Source of the DNA: Candidatus Coprovivens excrementavium
GTDB taxonomy: Bacteria > Bacillota_I > Bacilli_A > RF39 > UBA660
Direction: 5' to 3'
Length of the DNA: 64,000 nucleotides
NCBI GenBank assembly: GCA_944363975.1
Contig: CALVVU010000005.1
Span: 1 to 64,000, forward strand
This document shows, piece after piece, positions 10,001-17,324 of the stretch. The notes under the pieces were generated by a model. That model was not told where the DNA came from. It worked only from the letters and a program-made list of their open reading frames with translations, and did not search any database. The translations under genes were made by a program, and so were the position numbers. Numbering within the stretch: position 1 is the stretch's first letter; each line of letters begins with the position of its first letter.

Positions 10001-11709
10001 GAATATGAATTTACTCTTAACAAATTAACCTCATATTTGTCTCCACATTCACATTTTTCTGCGTTTTTATTATCAGTTTTATATACATGACCGCATTTAG
10101 AACACAAAGTATATTTTTCACATTTTTCTTCTGCTTTTTCATCAATTTGAATTTGATCAGCAATTAAAAAATAATCTAAACTCACAAATTCATTATCCTC
10201 TTCATAATTCTCATATATATCTATGTCAGAATTTTGATAAAGATAATCATTATAAATCTTTCCAATAATATATGTCGTATTGCAATATCTACAATTTCCT
10301 AGTTCAAACATTCTATAATTGTTAAATTCTTTATATGGAATCAATTTTATATTCTTTTCTGGTTTTATTGTTGCATAAGCTCCTGAAATAGTTTTAATAA
10401 ATGTATGATACTTTATATCATATATCATTTTTCCATCTTTTCTTGCTTTATTAATTAATGCTATTAATGATACTAAGCTTTGCTCATTAAAACCATATAC
10501 CTTTAATTTATTTAGAACATCGTCAAACATTAAACTATCATCAATTAAAAAATCATACAATCTATAAACATTTCTATCTTTTATTAATAATTCAAATAAA
10601 AGTAATTTAGTAGTAGAAAAAATTCCATTTGTATATTTTTTTATCATAGTATTCAATTTTGAAATATCATCTATATTCTTTTCTAATTCAATATAATCAT
10701 TAGGTTTTATTTCATATTGTATATTATCCTTATCCAAATATATTCTGTCAGAAAAAATGATATCATCGGTTGAATAATTTGCTGAAGTTAATGAGTTAGC
10801 AAATTTAATTATTTTTTCCTCATCCTTATTTCTTTCACCGAGTGTTGCACTGGTTAAAATAAATTGTGGCATTTTAGGAATTAATCCAGTTAATCTTCTC
10901 AATAAGTAAGAAAGTTCAATTCCAAGTGCACCATTATACGTATGTGCTTCATCTAATACAACAAATTTCCATTTATCTAAATATTCAGAACTAAATATAT
11001 TCTTGTCATTAGGTCTTATTAACATATACTCCAACATAGAATAATTAGTAAACATTAAATGTGGTGGATTTTCACGCATCTCTTCTCTAAACAATATTTC
11101 ATTATCTGGAATATCGCAACCATTTAATATTTCCAGTTTATGTTTATAATCTTTATTATGGGTGTAATCATTTGGCGTTTCACCTGTATAAAAACCATAT
11201 GTAATTTCTGGATAGTTGCATAACATTTTTCTAATTCTATCAATTTGATCATTAACTAACGCATTCATTGGATATAAAAATATTGCTCTAATTCCTGCTC
11301 CATTTTCACCATTTTCAATGTCAGTTAAAATCGAATTTAAAATCGGATACAAAAAACTTTCAGTTTTACCAGAACCAGTACCTGTAGTTATCACAATATT
11401 TTTTCCAGCTTTTATTTTATTTATTGATTTATATTGGTGAGTATATAATTTTTGTTCAAAATCTATATTTGATAACTTTTTAAACAATGGACTAATTTCT
11501 TTTTTTTCAATTAACTCGTTTAAGGTATAAGATGATTTAAACGGCAAATTCAAATTCAAATATGGTCCTTTATATAAAGATTCATTTTCTAATTCTTTTA
11601 AAAACTGTTTTTCATATTCAACATCCTCAAAACGAAATGTATCTTTTAAGAAATCTCTATACTCATTTTCTATAAATTTAGATTGCTCTATTGGATTTAA
11701 TTTTGCCAT
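7054..11709 (-). CDS. Large DEAD/DEAH helicase with DUF1998 C-terminus (DruE-like)
   Basis: A 1551-aa SF2 helicase. Motifs seen: Walker A TGTGSGKTE at residues 109-117, DEAH near 255, SAT near 288, and QRAGRAGR near 1023. Six or more Cys pairs (for example CSKCGH, CDKCGF, CNKCGR, CNICGY) suggest several zinc sites. The C-terminus carries the DUF1998 signature (VFDNVPGGAGHVKRI, then CYNCLRNYNNQ). The helicase-plus-DUF1998 layout and large size match DruE of Druantia defence; MrfA/YprA repair helicases share the domains but are about half as long. GGAGG precedes ATG 11709, which overlaps the upstream gene by 13 bases. Its role is probably phage DNA restriction; the mechanism is unknown. Confidence 0.85.
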   Translation of the reverse strand: MAKLNPIEQSKFIENEYRDFLKDTFRFEDVEYEKQFLKELENESLYKGPYLNLNLPFKSSYTLNELIEKKEISPLFKKLSNIDFEQKLYTHQYKSINKIKAGKNIVITTGTGSGKTESFLYPILNSILTDIENGENGAGIRAIFLYPMNALVNDQIDRIRKMLCNYPEITYGFYTGETPNDYTHNKDYKHKLEILNGCDIPDNEILFREEMRENPPHLMFTNYSMLEYMLIRPNDKNIFSSEYLDKWKFVVLDEAHTYNGALGIELSYLLRRLTGLIPKMPQFILTSATLGERNKDEEKIIKFANSLTSANYSTDDIIFSDRIYLDKDNIQYEIKPNDYIELEKNIDDISKLNTMIKKYTNGIFSTTKLLLFELLIKDRNVYRLYDFLIDDSLMFDDVLNKLKVYGFNEQSLVSLIALINKARKDGKMIYDIKYHTFIKTISGAYATIKPEKNIKLIPYKEFNNYRMFELGNCRYCNTTYIIGKIYNDYLYQNSDIDIYENYEEDNEFVSLDYFLIADQIQIDEKAEEKCEKYTLCSKCGHVYKTDNKNAEKCECGDKYEVNLLRVNSYSEKKNNITICPICSHGSSTGVVHTLNLGKDMATSILAQILYKAIDPNDDEIEDNNFELSFDDYEIDNISKEGNSKKQFIAFSDSRQQASYFACFFDYNHTRYLRKRLIWEIIKNNNYSDVTFENLVSKLELFINSHQVFDENYSNNKEAWITALYELLKVDGDYSAENLGIFYFKLNIDDIINKFPPGAIDRTFGKYGINTEDLKIVLNVIFSNFRSYGAIDYTEAGLTFEERRNEFEFKAYQNAIKLQLQTSFNQSNIFSFLPISENGSNNQLKYIMKIFKCSKKEAIEVLKQLFNVIGIKGGLFRTNNNIGLDAYIIPSHKYILSNYKNSTYYRCDKCGFVTPFNVHNQCYKDKCDGKLIACNPDDVFASNYYRKQYLEKKIEKIVVREHTAQLSSEEGKEYQKEFKNKLINILSCSTTFEMGVDIGGLETVFLRNVPPTPANYVQRAGRAGRSDDSSAFVLTFCGSSSHDYTYFDKPEKMISGKIAPPDFDLKNEKIVVRHLIATSLSYFFDLYPIYFYNMESLVVNGGIEKFKEYLSSKPDDLNNYINEKILIPSLYNLKDYKWYDYMMEDSNYLDNFASSINDMLVELQKAYEEYKAKDNMHYAEFFQKEKNSVLKTEVLEYLSKYNVIPKYGFPVDVVTLEVWEQGKKNKKYDLQRDLSIAISEYAPESEIIVNKQKFTSRYINLPKSADSTFIKYYYYKCNKCGRENVNVFQKNLKECEYCGEKNLENVTDFFIEPKYGFKTGRNISSSKEKPKKTYTGKTIYLGKGKADREMNIAKDYLTITTTEDDELLVMNETNFFMCNICGYTKIDKTKPIMLNIIEEHLNYKEQQCSNNNLHGLRLGHKFKTDVATIKVKDILDRSHALSFLYALLEGISEQYTIDRRDLDGLIVSNENESYDILVFDNVPGGAGHVKRIMQENEFINTLYKALEKVNQDCCDENTSCYNCLRNYNNQSYHKELTRKSARETIENIIKRL

Positions 11710-14700
11710 GTTATACCTCCTTTTCGTAAATCCATTTTGTACGAATAAATGTCTGTAGCTTTAGGATCATCAGCATCAAGAATAGTTTTATTAACAAAAT
11801 CTAGTAATAATCCATCACCTTCATATGTAATAGAAATCTCCATAACGTCATCTATAGCATTTGTCATTAATTCAATCTCAACTGGATTACATGTTTTAAA
11901 TACCTTCTTTATTCCATTTTTAAACGAATATATTGTACCTTCAAATAAATTTGATTCTACTTGCTTATTAAATGCTAAATATGTATTTTTTAAATACGTT
12001 GATTGACTTTGAAAAATTCCTCTAATCGTTTGAGAAAAAGTTACATATGATAAATTAAAATATCTGCCTACTAAATCTTTATTCGAATATAAAATAACAT
12101 TATTTGAATATATAATATTATCTTCTTCAAAACTAAGCTCCTCGTTCAATTCTTTTAACTCAATTTGATAATTTACAAACGAAGATAAGTCTTTAATAGT
12201 TATAAGATGCTCCGATTCAATTTGTTCTTTAAAATAAACTATTTGATCATCGTTCATAATAGATAATTGTACTTTTCCTTTGCCATAAAATTTTGGCTTA
12301 ATGCTTAACTCAGCAGATGATGAATCAAACGAATAAACCGTATCAGGATTAGAAAGAACTGTTTTGCAGTAACAAGTTAAATAGTCTAGTATATTATTGT
12401 TTTTGTAAAAAACAATTTTTATTGAATCATCTTCGTAATTGTTGGCAATACTACTTCCTACATCAAATGTATTAATTATATTATCTTTTGTTTTATTATA
12501 AATCGTACTTATTGTAATTGATTTATTACCTTTTGCAACAATATAGTCAGATTCTATTCCATAAACATATAGTTTGGAATAATTCTCTACATCTTTGGCC
12601 CATATATAATCATCAAATGTTTGCCATTCTCTATCATCTAATTTAAATAATTTTAATTGTAAAGGAATATATAAATCATACTCTTTATTCTTTATAAAAC
12701 ATTTCACTGCTAATTTCTTATTTTGTTTAATATTTAACATGTATGAAATATCATTATCAAAAATATCTGATTTAACATTTACTCTATAATTTTCATTATC
12801 ATATTGATCACACGTATAATCAATATCACTTATATATGCAAAACATATTCTAGATTTAGATATTTCCGACTCATCATTAATTTTAAAGGAATATATATTA
12901 AATAAATTATTTTTTTCAAGATTCAAATTAATAATATAATCTGTATATCCACTCCTACTTTTTAGTTGATAATCAAAATCAACAAGTCTATTTCTCTGAT
13001 TATTTATCATAATTCCTATATTATTAGGAGATTCAGTTGTTTCTATAATATATTTATCAACTGAACTATAAACAGGATATTCTAAATCGCTATATATTTT
13101 TGCTCGAATATATTTTCCGACTATTCCACATTCTAATTTAGTACTTAAATTAATTAATTCATCATCTAATGAGAATGTATCGCCATTTTTCACATTCTTA
13201 AATCCCAATTGATAAAAATCAGATTTAAAATACACTTGAGCTAAATTTGAATCAACTTCTTTTTTGGCAATTATTAATTGACCACTATAATCAGTGTTGT
13301 TTTTATATTCAGTTTGATCGTATTTAAAAATTAAATTTTTTCTATACAGATTATCATTACTATCATAAATTATTTGATTATCACAATAAACTAAATATTT
13401 AATATTTGCAAACGGATTTTCTATTTTAATTTTATCAACAATAACCTTATATCCACCAAACATATCATATATTTCAGGTTTAGAATTTTCGTAAATAACT
13501 TCACCATCACATTCAACAACTACACGAATATATTGATAATTATATTCACTTTTAATTTTATGAATTGGTGGAACTAAATATATTTTTGTTCCATCTAAAA
13601 CATATTCGGGTTTCCAGCTTGATACAAATCGTTTTGTTGATTTTTTATTTTCACTTTTTTCAACTTCAATATTTATACTTTTCAACCACTCATTAAAACC
13701 ATAATTAAAGAAAACATTTTCACCACAAATATTTCTATTGTTCCAGTAATAATTATCTATGATTTTAACTATCGATTTACTCAACTTTATAATTTCTTCT
13801 TTAGTCTCATTATTAATTATTACATTTTTAGTACTCTTTATTAATTTATATGTTTTACTAGTAACCTTTACTGACAGTTCATCTGTATCTTTTTCCTTTG
13901 TTAAACTGCTTCTTAATCCATCGAAAACGAATTCAAATTCCTCATCTAAATTTTTATCTATTAAACTGCAATCGAAATTGTATTTGTATATATCATAAAT
14001 AAAGTCGAAATATGAAGAAGCAAATTTTTTAGGAACTATAGCATTTTCCAATACATAATTTATTACTCTAGATTCATCACTATATTCTTTATTGAAAGTT
14101 TTTATTATTTCTCGTATTTTACCATTAATACGTTGGTTACTATGTTTTTTATATAATTCTGCATATATTGACTCTACATATTTCCAAAATGAACCGTCAT
14201 AATCTAGCAACGCAATTAACGATAATGAAATTATAATTGATTCGTAATCTGATTCAATTATTGATATTCTATTTTTTAGAAGATTTTTTAACTCATTTAT
14301 AGCAGTATAATGAATTTTTTTTATAATGGATTCTTCTCCTAAAAGATTTATCAAATCATTCCCTATTAATTTTTTATTATCTATTTTATATTTTAAAACT
14401 TGTGTTTTGTCATTAATATTATTTTGAAGAAGTATTAATCGAAAAGAAGTCAAAATATAATTTTCATCAAGTTTATTTACATCTAATTTTTTTAAAAAAT
14501 CGAATATTTTTTGATATGAATTATATTTTGATAAATCTACATTATTAAGTAACCAAAATTGTAAGGTATTTATTTCTTTTGAGTTTACAACTCCATCGGT
14601 TACAATTCCTTTAATTATTCCATTCAATATAAAAATTCTTTCGTATTCAGATAATTGTTTCTTACTATAATCCGCCACGATTACTAATATATCATTTATT

Positions 14701-14894
14701 TCTTGTTCAGAAACTATATTATCTTCTAAAATTTTTTTTAATTTGATTATTATACTATTTAAATCATAGTCTTGAACATGTGAATGGTTATCAATCCATT
14801 TTTTTAAAGATTCTATTTCTAGAGAATTTATTATTTCATCATAATTTATAGAATCTAGTATTCCTATTAATTCATTTAAATCTTTATTATCCAT
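11697..14894 (-). CDS. Large TerB-like/beta-rich protein partnered with the helicase (DruH-like candidate)
   Basis: A 1065-aa protein with no catalytic motif I can identify. Residues ~90-125 (GIIKGIVTDGVVNSKEINTL) match the helical TerB-like module found beside BRCT or nuclease domains. Residues ~150-400 are helical. From ~430 on the sequence alternates beta strands and Asn/Asp/Tyr-rich loops, suggesting stacked sandwich domains. It ends inside the helicase start region (13-base overlap), so the two are translationally coupled. A ~1000-aa unknown protein plus a DUF1998 helicase is the layout of type III Druantia (DruH-DruE); that match is inference from architecture. ATG 14894 is preferred over TTG 14900, with GGGAG upstream. 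Confidence 0.7.
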   Translation of the reverse strand: MDNKDLNELIGILDSINYDEIINSLEIESLKKWIDNHSHVQDYDLNSIIIKLKKILEDNIVSEQEINDILVIVADYSKKQLSEYERIFILNGIIKGIVTDGVVNSKEINTLQFWLLNNVDLSKYNSYQKIFDFLKKLDVNKLDENYILTSFRLILLQNNINDKTQVLKYKIDNKKLIGNDLINLLGEESIIKKIHYTAINELKNLLKNRISIIESDYESIIISLSLIALLDYDGSFWKYVESIYAELYKKHSNQRINGKIREIIKTFNKEYSDESRVINYVLENAIVPKKFASSYFDFIYDIYKYNFDCSLIDKNLDEEFEFVFDGLRSSLTKEKDTDELSVKVTSKTYKLIKSTKNVIINNETKEEIIKLSKSIVKIIDNYYWNNRNICGENVFFNYGFNEWLKSINIEVEKSENKKSTKRFVSSWKPEYVLDGTKIYLVPPIHKIKSEYNYQYIRVVVECDGEVIYENSKPEIYDMFGGYKVIVDKIKIENPFANIKYLVYCDNQIIYDSNDNLYRKNLIFKYDQTEYKNNTDYSGQLIIAKKEVDSNLAQVYFKSDFYQLGFKNVKNGDTFSLDDELINLSTKLECGIVGKYIRAKIYSDLEYPVYSSVDKYIIETTESPNNIGIMINNQRNRLVDFDYQLKSRSGYTDYIINLNLEKNNLFNIYSFKINDESEISKSRICFAYISDIDYTCDQYDNENYRVNVKSDIFDNDISYMLNIKQNKKLAVKCFIKNKEYDLYIPLQLKLFKLDDREWQTFDDYIWAKDVENYSKLYVYGIESDYIVAKGNKSITISTIYNKTKDNIINTFDVGSSIANNYEDDSIKIVFYKNNNILDYLTCYCKTVLSNPDTVYSFDSSSAELSIKPKFYGKGKVQLSIMNDDQIVYFKEQIESEHLITIKDLSSFVNYQIELKELNEELSFEEDNIIYSNNVILYSNKDLVGRYFNLSYVTFSQTIRGIFQSQSTYLKNTYLAFNKQVESNLFEGTIYSFKNGIKKVFKTCNPVEIELMTNAIDDVMEISITYEGDGLLLDFVNKTILDADDPKATDIYSYKMDLRKGGITWQN

Positions 14895-14935
14895 TGGCAA
14901 AGTACTCCCTCAAACTCACAATCTTCCTTAATAAT

Positions 14936-14964
14936 ATTATATCATTATTTTGAGAATAACTAAA
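14936..14964 (-). promoter_or_regulatory. Probable promoter of the two-gene defence operon
   Basis: On the minus strand a perfect TATAAT (14941-14936) lies 17 bases from a weak -35 (TTTAGT) and ~40 bases before ATG 14894. Confidence 0.45.
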
Positions 14965-15760
14965 AAATACTTTTTACATTTAAATACATACTTATTTAAA
15001 AATATATTTTATTTATTTTTTACGAAAGCATAAAAAAACACTAGATTCTTATGTAGAACCTATTATTTAAAAATGTACATTAATAATTTGTTTATTTTCA
15101 ACATTTTAAAATTCAAATGTGATATTTGTCTGAATTTAAAGAACTAATTAAAATATATTCTTTATTATCTAATAGTTTAGATAATATTATTTCCATTACT
15201 GTTTGATAATATATTTCTTCATATGTTTCTTCACATACTACATTTTTATATATTTCAGATATTAATTTAAATATATCTTCAAACAATAATTTATCTAATT
15301 TTTTTCATTTATTACTTTTTGATTTACTTTTATCTCTATATCTTATTAGAAGTATGCTTTTTTATAATAACTAAATTTATTATATATAATTGTATACCTA
15401 AATATTGGATAACCTACTATTGGAAAGATAATCTTTTTATAATACAATTATTTAATTTCATCTAGAATCATTAAATATCTTGCTATTAAAAAAGTAAATT
15501 TATTACAGTTATAATTCATTAAACTAACTTATTGACATATAGAATTAACTTCAACATTTTTCTTACCTAATCTTTTTGATATTGCTTCAGCAATTTCTTG
15601 TGCATTTGTTTTTTAAATAATTAATTACATCTTTGAGTATCTTACCATTTCTACAATATATTAATTTATTTAAATCATAGAAAAGCAGAAAAAATATCGA
15701 ATTTACATCTAAACTTACATATAGAACAATCCAGGGCATTAATTTTTCCAATAAATAAAC
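14965..15760. other. Gene-poor stretch with decayed coding fragments
   Basis: No intact gene is seen. Short open stretches appear on the minus strand. One of about 58 codons (15117-15300) reads DIFKLISEIYKNV and has no plausible start. One of about 50 codons starts at ATG 15740 (MPWIVLYVSLDVNS). One contains QEIAEAISKRLGKKN. All are broken by stops in each frame. This looks like gene debris flanking the defence island; no family could be assigned. Confidence 0.4.
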
Positions 15761-15785
15761 AAAAAAAGTGGAGCCTTGCGGCTCC
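15761..15785 (-). terminator. Terminator of small RNA 1
   Basis: A 6-bp GC-rich stem closed by a GCAA tetraloop, followed on the minus strand by AC and seven T. Confidence 0.85.
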
Positions 15786-15857
15786 TTCAGGGGGTTTTGG
15801 TTGATTCACTCTCACTTCAATCGTAAGAGCAATCTAGCATGACATCTATCATGCTAA
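15761..15857 (-). ncRNA. Small structured RNA 1 (unassigned)
   Basis: This is a free-standing transcription unit of about 95 nt on the minus strand. It has a consensus promoter upstream and a strong terminator (15785-15761: GGAGCC, GCAA loop, GGCTCC, T-run). In between, a first hairpin is formed by 15856-15849/15842-15835 (TAGCATGA/TCATGCTA). A second stem of about 12 bp with two wobbles is formed by roughly 15834-15823 and 15815-15803. A single-stranded linker then contains CCCCCTGA (15794-15787). It encodes no protein. It resembles no class I know and may be a trans-acting RNA. Confidence 0.6.
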
Positions 15858-15861
15858 TTAA

Positions 15862-15890
15862 ATGATATATTATTTTAAAATCTTTGTCAA
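15862..15890 (-). promoter_or_regulatory. Promoter of small RNA 1
   Basis: Minus strand TTGACA (15890-15885), a 17-base spacer, then TATCAT (15867-15862). No open reading frame follows before the terminator. Confidence 0.75.
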
Positions 15891-15910
15891 TCAAGTTTTT
15901 AAAAAAATAC

Positions 15911-15948
15911 AAAAAAAATACAATTCATTATTTTTATTGTATTTTTTT
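15911..15948 (-). terminator. Terminator after the 119-aa gene
   Basis: Perfect 13-bp inverted repeat (15912-15924/15936-15948) ending in T-rich sequence on both strands. It overlaps the stop codon at 15947. Confidence 0.75.
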
Positions 15949-16306
15949 AACCTTTTAAATATTTAATTAATCTTCTTATAGGATTAGATTTTCTTCTTTT
16001 TAAATATCTAACAGTATCGTCAATTTCTTGACGTTCTTCATCTGTCAAGTTATTATCAATTGTTTCTTTATTTCTTTTATATTCATCTATTACAGGCATC
16101 ATCTCTAATTGCATAACAACACCCCATAATGGATCAGTAACTTCTCTTGGTTCTTCTTCAAATTTACGTACTATATAGTCATAAAATTGAATTAATACCT
16201 CATTAGACATATTAGGAACAACTTTATCAAATAACCAAGTATTATAAACTAATTCATCAAAATAATCCTTAACCGACGAATACCCGTCACTATTAATATT
16301 TTCCAT
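15947..16306 (-). CDS. Small acidic hypothetical protein
   Basis: A 119-aa soluble protein that I do not recognise. It is rich in Asp, Glu and Tyr, with predicted helices throughout and a basic C-terminal tail (YLKRRKSNPIRRLIKYLKG). No signal peptide or membrane segment is seen. It is a monocistronic unit with its own promoter (16342-16369) and a terminator on the stop codon. Ribosome-site complementarity is weak (a GAGAGAG stretch about 13 bases upstream), so expression may be low. Confidence 0.7.
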   Translation of the reverse strand: MENINSDGYSSVKDYFDELVYNTWLFDKVVPNMSNEVLIQFYDYIVRKFEEEPREVTDPLWGVVMQLEMMPVIDEYKRNKETIDNNLTDEERQEIDDTVRYLKRRKSNPIRRLIKYLKG

Positions 16307-16341
16307 AAAATATTTATATTCTCTCTCTTTCTACCAAATTA

Positions 16342-16369
16342 ATTATATTCATTTTATAAAAAAAGTCAA
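16342..16369 (-). promoter_or_regulatory. Promoter of the 119-aa gene
   Basis: Minus strand TTGACT (16369-16364), a 16-base spacer, TATAAT (16347-16342). Confidence 0.7.
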
Positions 16370-16374
16370 TTTTA

Positions 16375-16408
16375 TAATAAAAACTAAATAAACAATGTTT
16401 ATTTAGTT
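16375..16408 (-). terminator. Terminator of the lipoprotein gene
   Basis: A 12-bp stem (16382-16393/16397-16408) followed on the minus strand by a T-rich tail. The stop codon lies within the stem. Confidence 0.75.
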
Positions 16409-17250
16409 AATTTCTTTGAATCTATTTGTGTTTGAATAAGATACTCATCTTGTGATAATTCATCATAAGTCATCTCACCATCTTCATTTAAATAATAATA
16501 TTTATAATATATTTCTCCATTGTCTTTTTGCATTTGAATATATGGCCATACTGAAACTTGTACTTCTGACTTAACACTAGTAAATCTTTCCTCATTATCT
16601 TTAATAATAATTAAATCTATAATACTAGATATTTTATTAGCATTTACTCCTTTTTCTAAATAATCAGACTCTAAAAATCTCTTTTCTTCTATAGATCCAT
16701 TAGTATATCCGTTATATCCATGTACAAATCCTTGAATAAAAGTATCATTTTGTCCTTGTATTTGATTAATACCTGAATATGGATTAGAATCAGATATTGA
16801 AAATCCTATCATTAAGGAATTATGTATTCTATCATCCATCGTATCTTGAGTAATACCATCTATTTGTGGATAATAAGAACATATAGTAGTATCAGTATGA
16901 ATATTATCTATATATACTTTAGTATCGCTTGGTAAGCTATCAGTTCTAACTTCCATATTAAGTTGTTTATCAGATGTAACAGTCCATCTTTCATCTTCTT
17001 GTAATTCACATTTATATTGAACTACTAGTTTAAAGTCTTCACCTGGTACATCTAATACTTGCGTAATACCTTCTTCTAAAGCTTCAGTATCAGTTGTATC
17101 AATAGTATCATATGATACATTATTATTTGTTGAAAGTTCTGTTGCACTACATCCTGTTAATGATATAGTACCAACTACTGCAGCTGCTACTAAAACATAC
17201 TTTCCTTTCTTTTTTAATTTCTCTAAATTTTCTTTATTAAAAAAAACCAT
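16399..17250 (-). CDS. Putative lipoprotein
   Basis: A 283-aa secreted lipoprotein of unknown role. A Lys-rich N-terminus, a hydrophobic segment (residues 18-32) and a lipobox LTGC with Cys34 as the lipidation site are visible. The mature part is acidic and probably beta-rich; no catalytic motif is recognised. The frame extends to ATG 17277, but that codon lies in the -10 region of the promoter at 17279-17307. GGGAGG sits 9 bases before ATG 17250, so 17250 is the start. It lies downstream of recG in the same direction but has its own promoter and terminator. Confidence 0.8.
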   Translation of the reverse strand: MVFFNKENLEKLKKKGKYVLVAAAVVGTISLTGCSATELSTNNNVSYDTIDTTDTEALEEGITQVLDVPGEDFKLVVQYKCELQEDERWTVTSDKQLNMEVRTDSLPSDTKVYIDNIHTDTTICSYYPQIDGITQDTMDDRIHNSLMIGFSISDSNPYSGINQIQGQNDTFIQGFVHGYNGYTNGSIEEKRFLESDYLEKGVNANKISSIIDLIIIKDNEERFTSVKSEVQVSVWPYIQMQKDNGEIYYKYYYLNEDGEMTYDELSQDEYLIQTQIDSKKLTK

Positions 17251-17278
17251 ACCAAATTTCCTCCCATAATTAAGCATT

Positions 17279-17307
17279 ATTTTATATATTTTAACTATTT
17301 AAGTCAA
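17279..17307 (-). promoter_or_regulatory. Promoter of the lipoprotein gene
   Basis: Minus strand TTGACT (17307-17302), a 17-base spacer, TAAAAT (17284-17279). It lies between recG and the lipoprotein gene. Confidence 0.65.
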
Positions 17308-17324
17308 TTATTATTTAATTCTTT

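Noticed and set aside
7054..14894. DISARM system for the helicase pair
   Set aside because: DISARM splits the helicase (DrmA) and DUF1998 (DrmB) into separate proteins and adds a phospholipase-D-like DrmC; here both domains are in one chain and no PLD motif is present.
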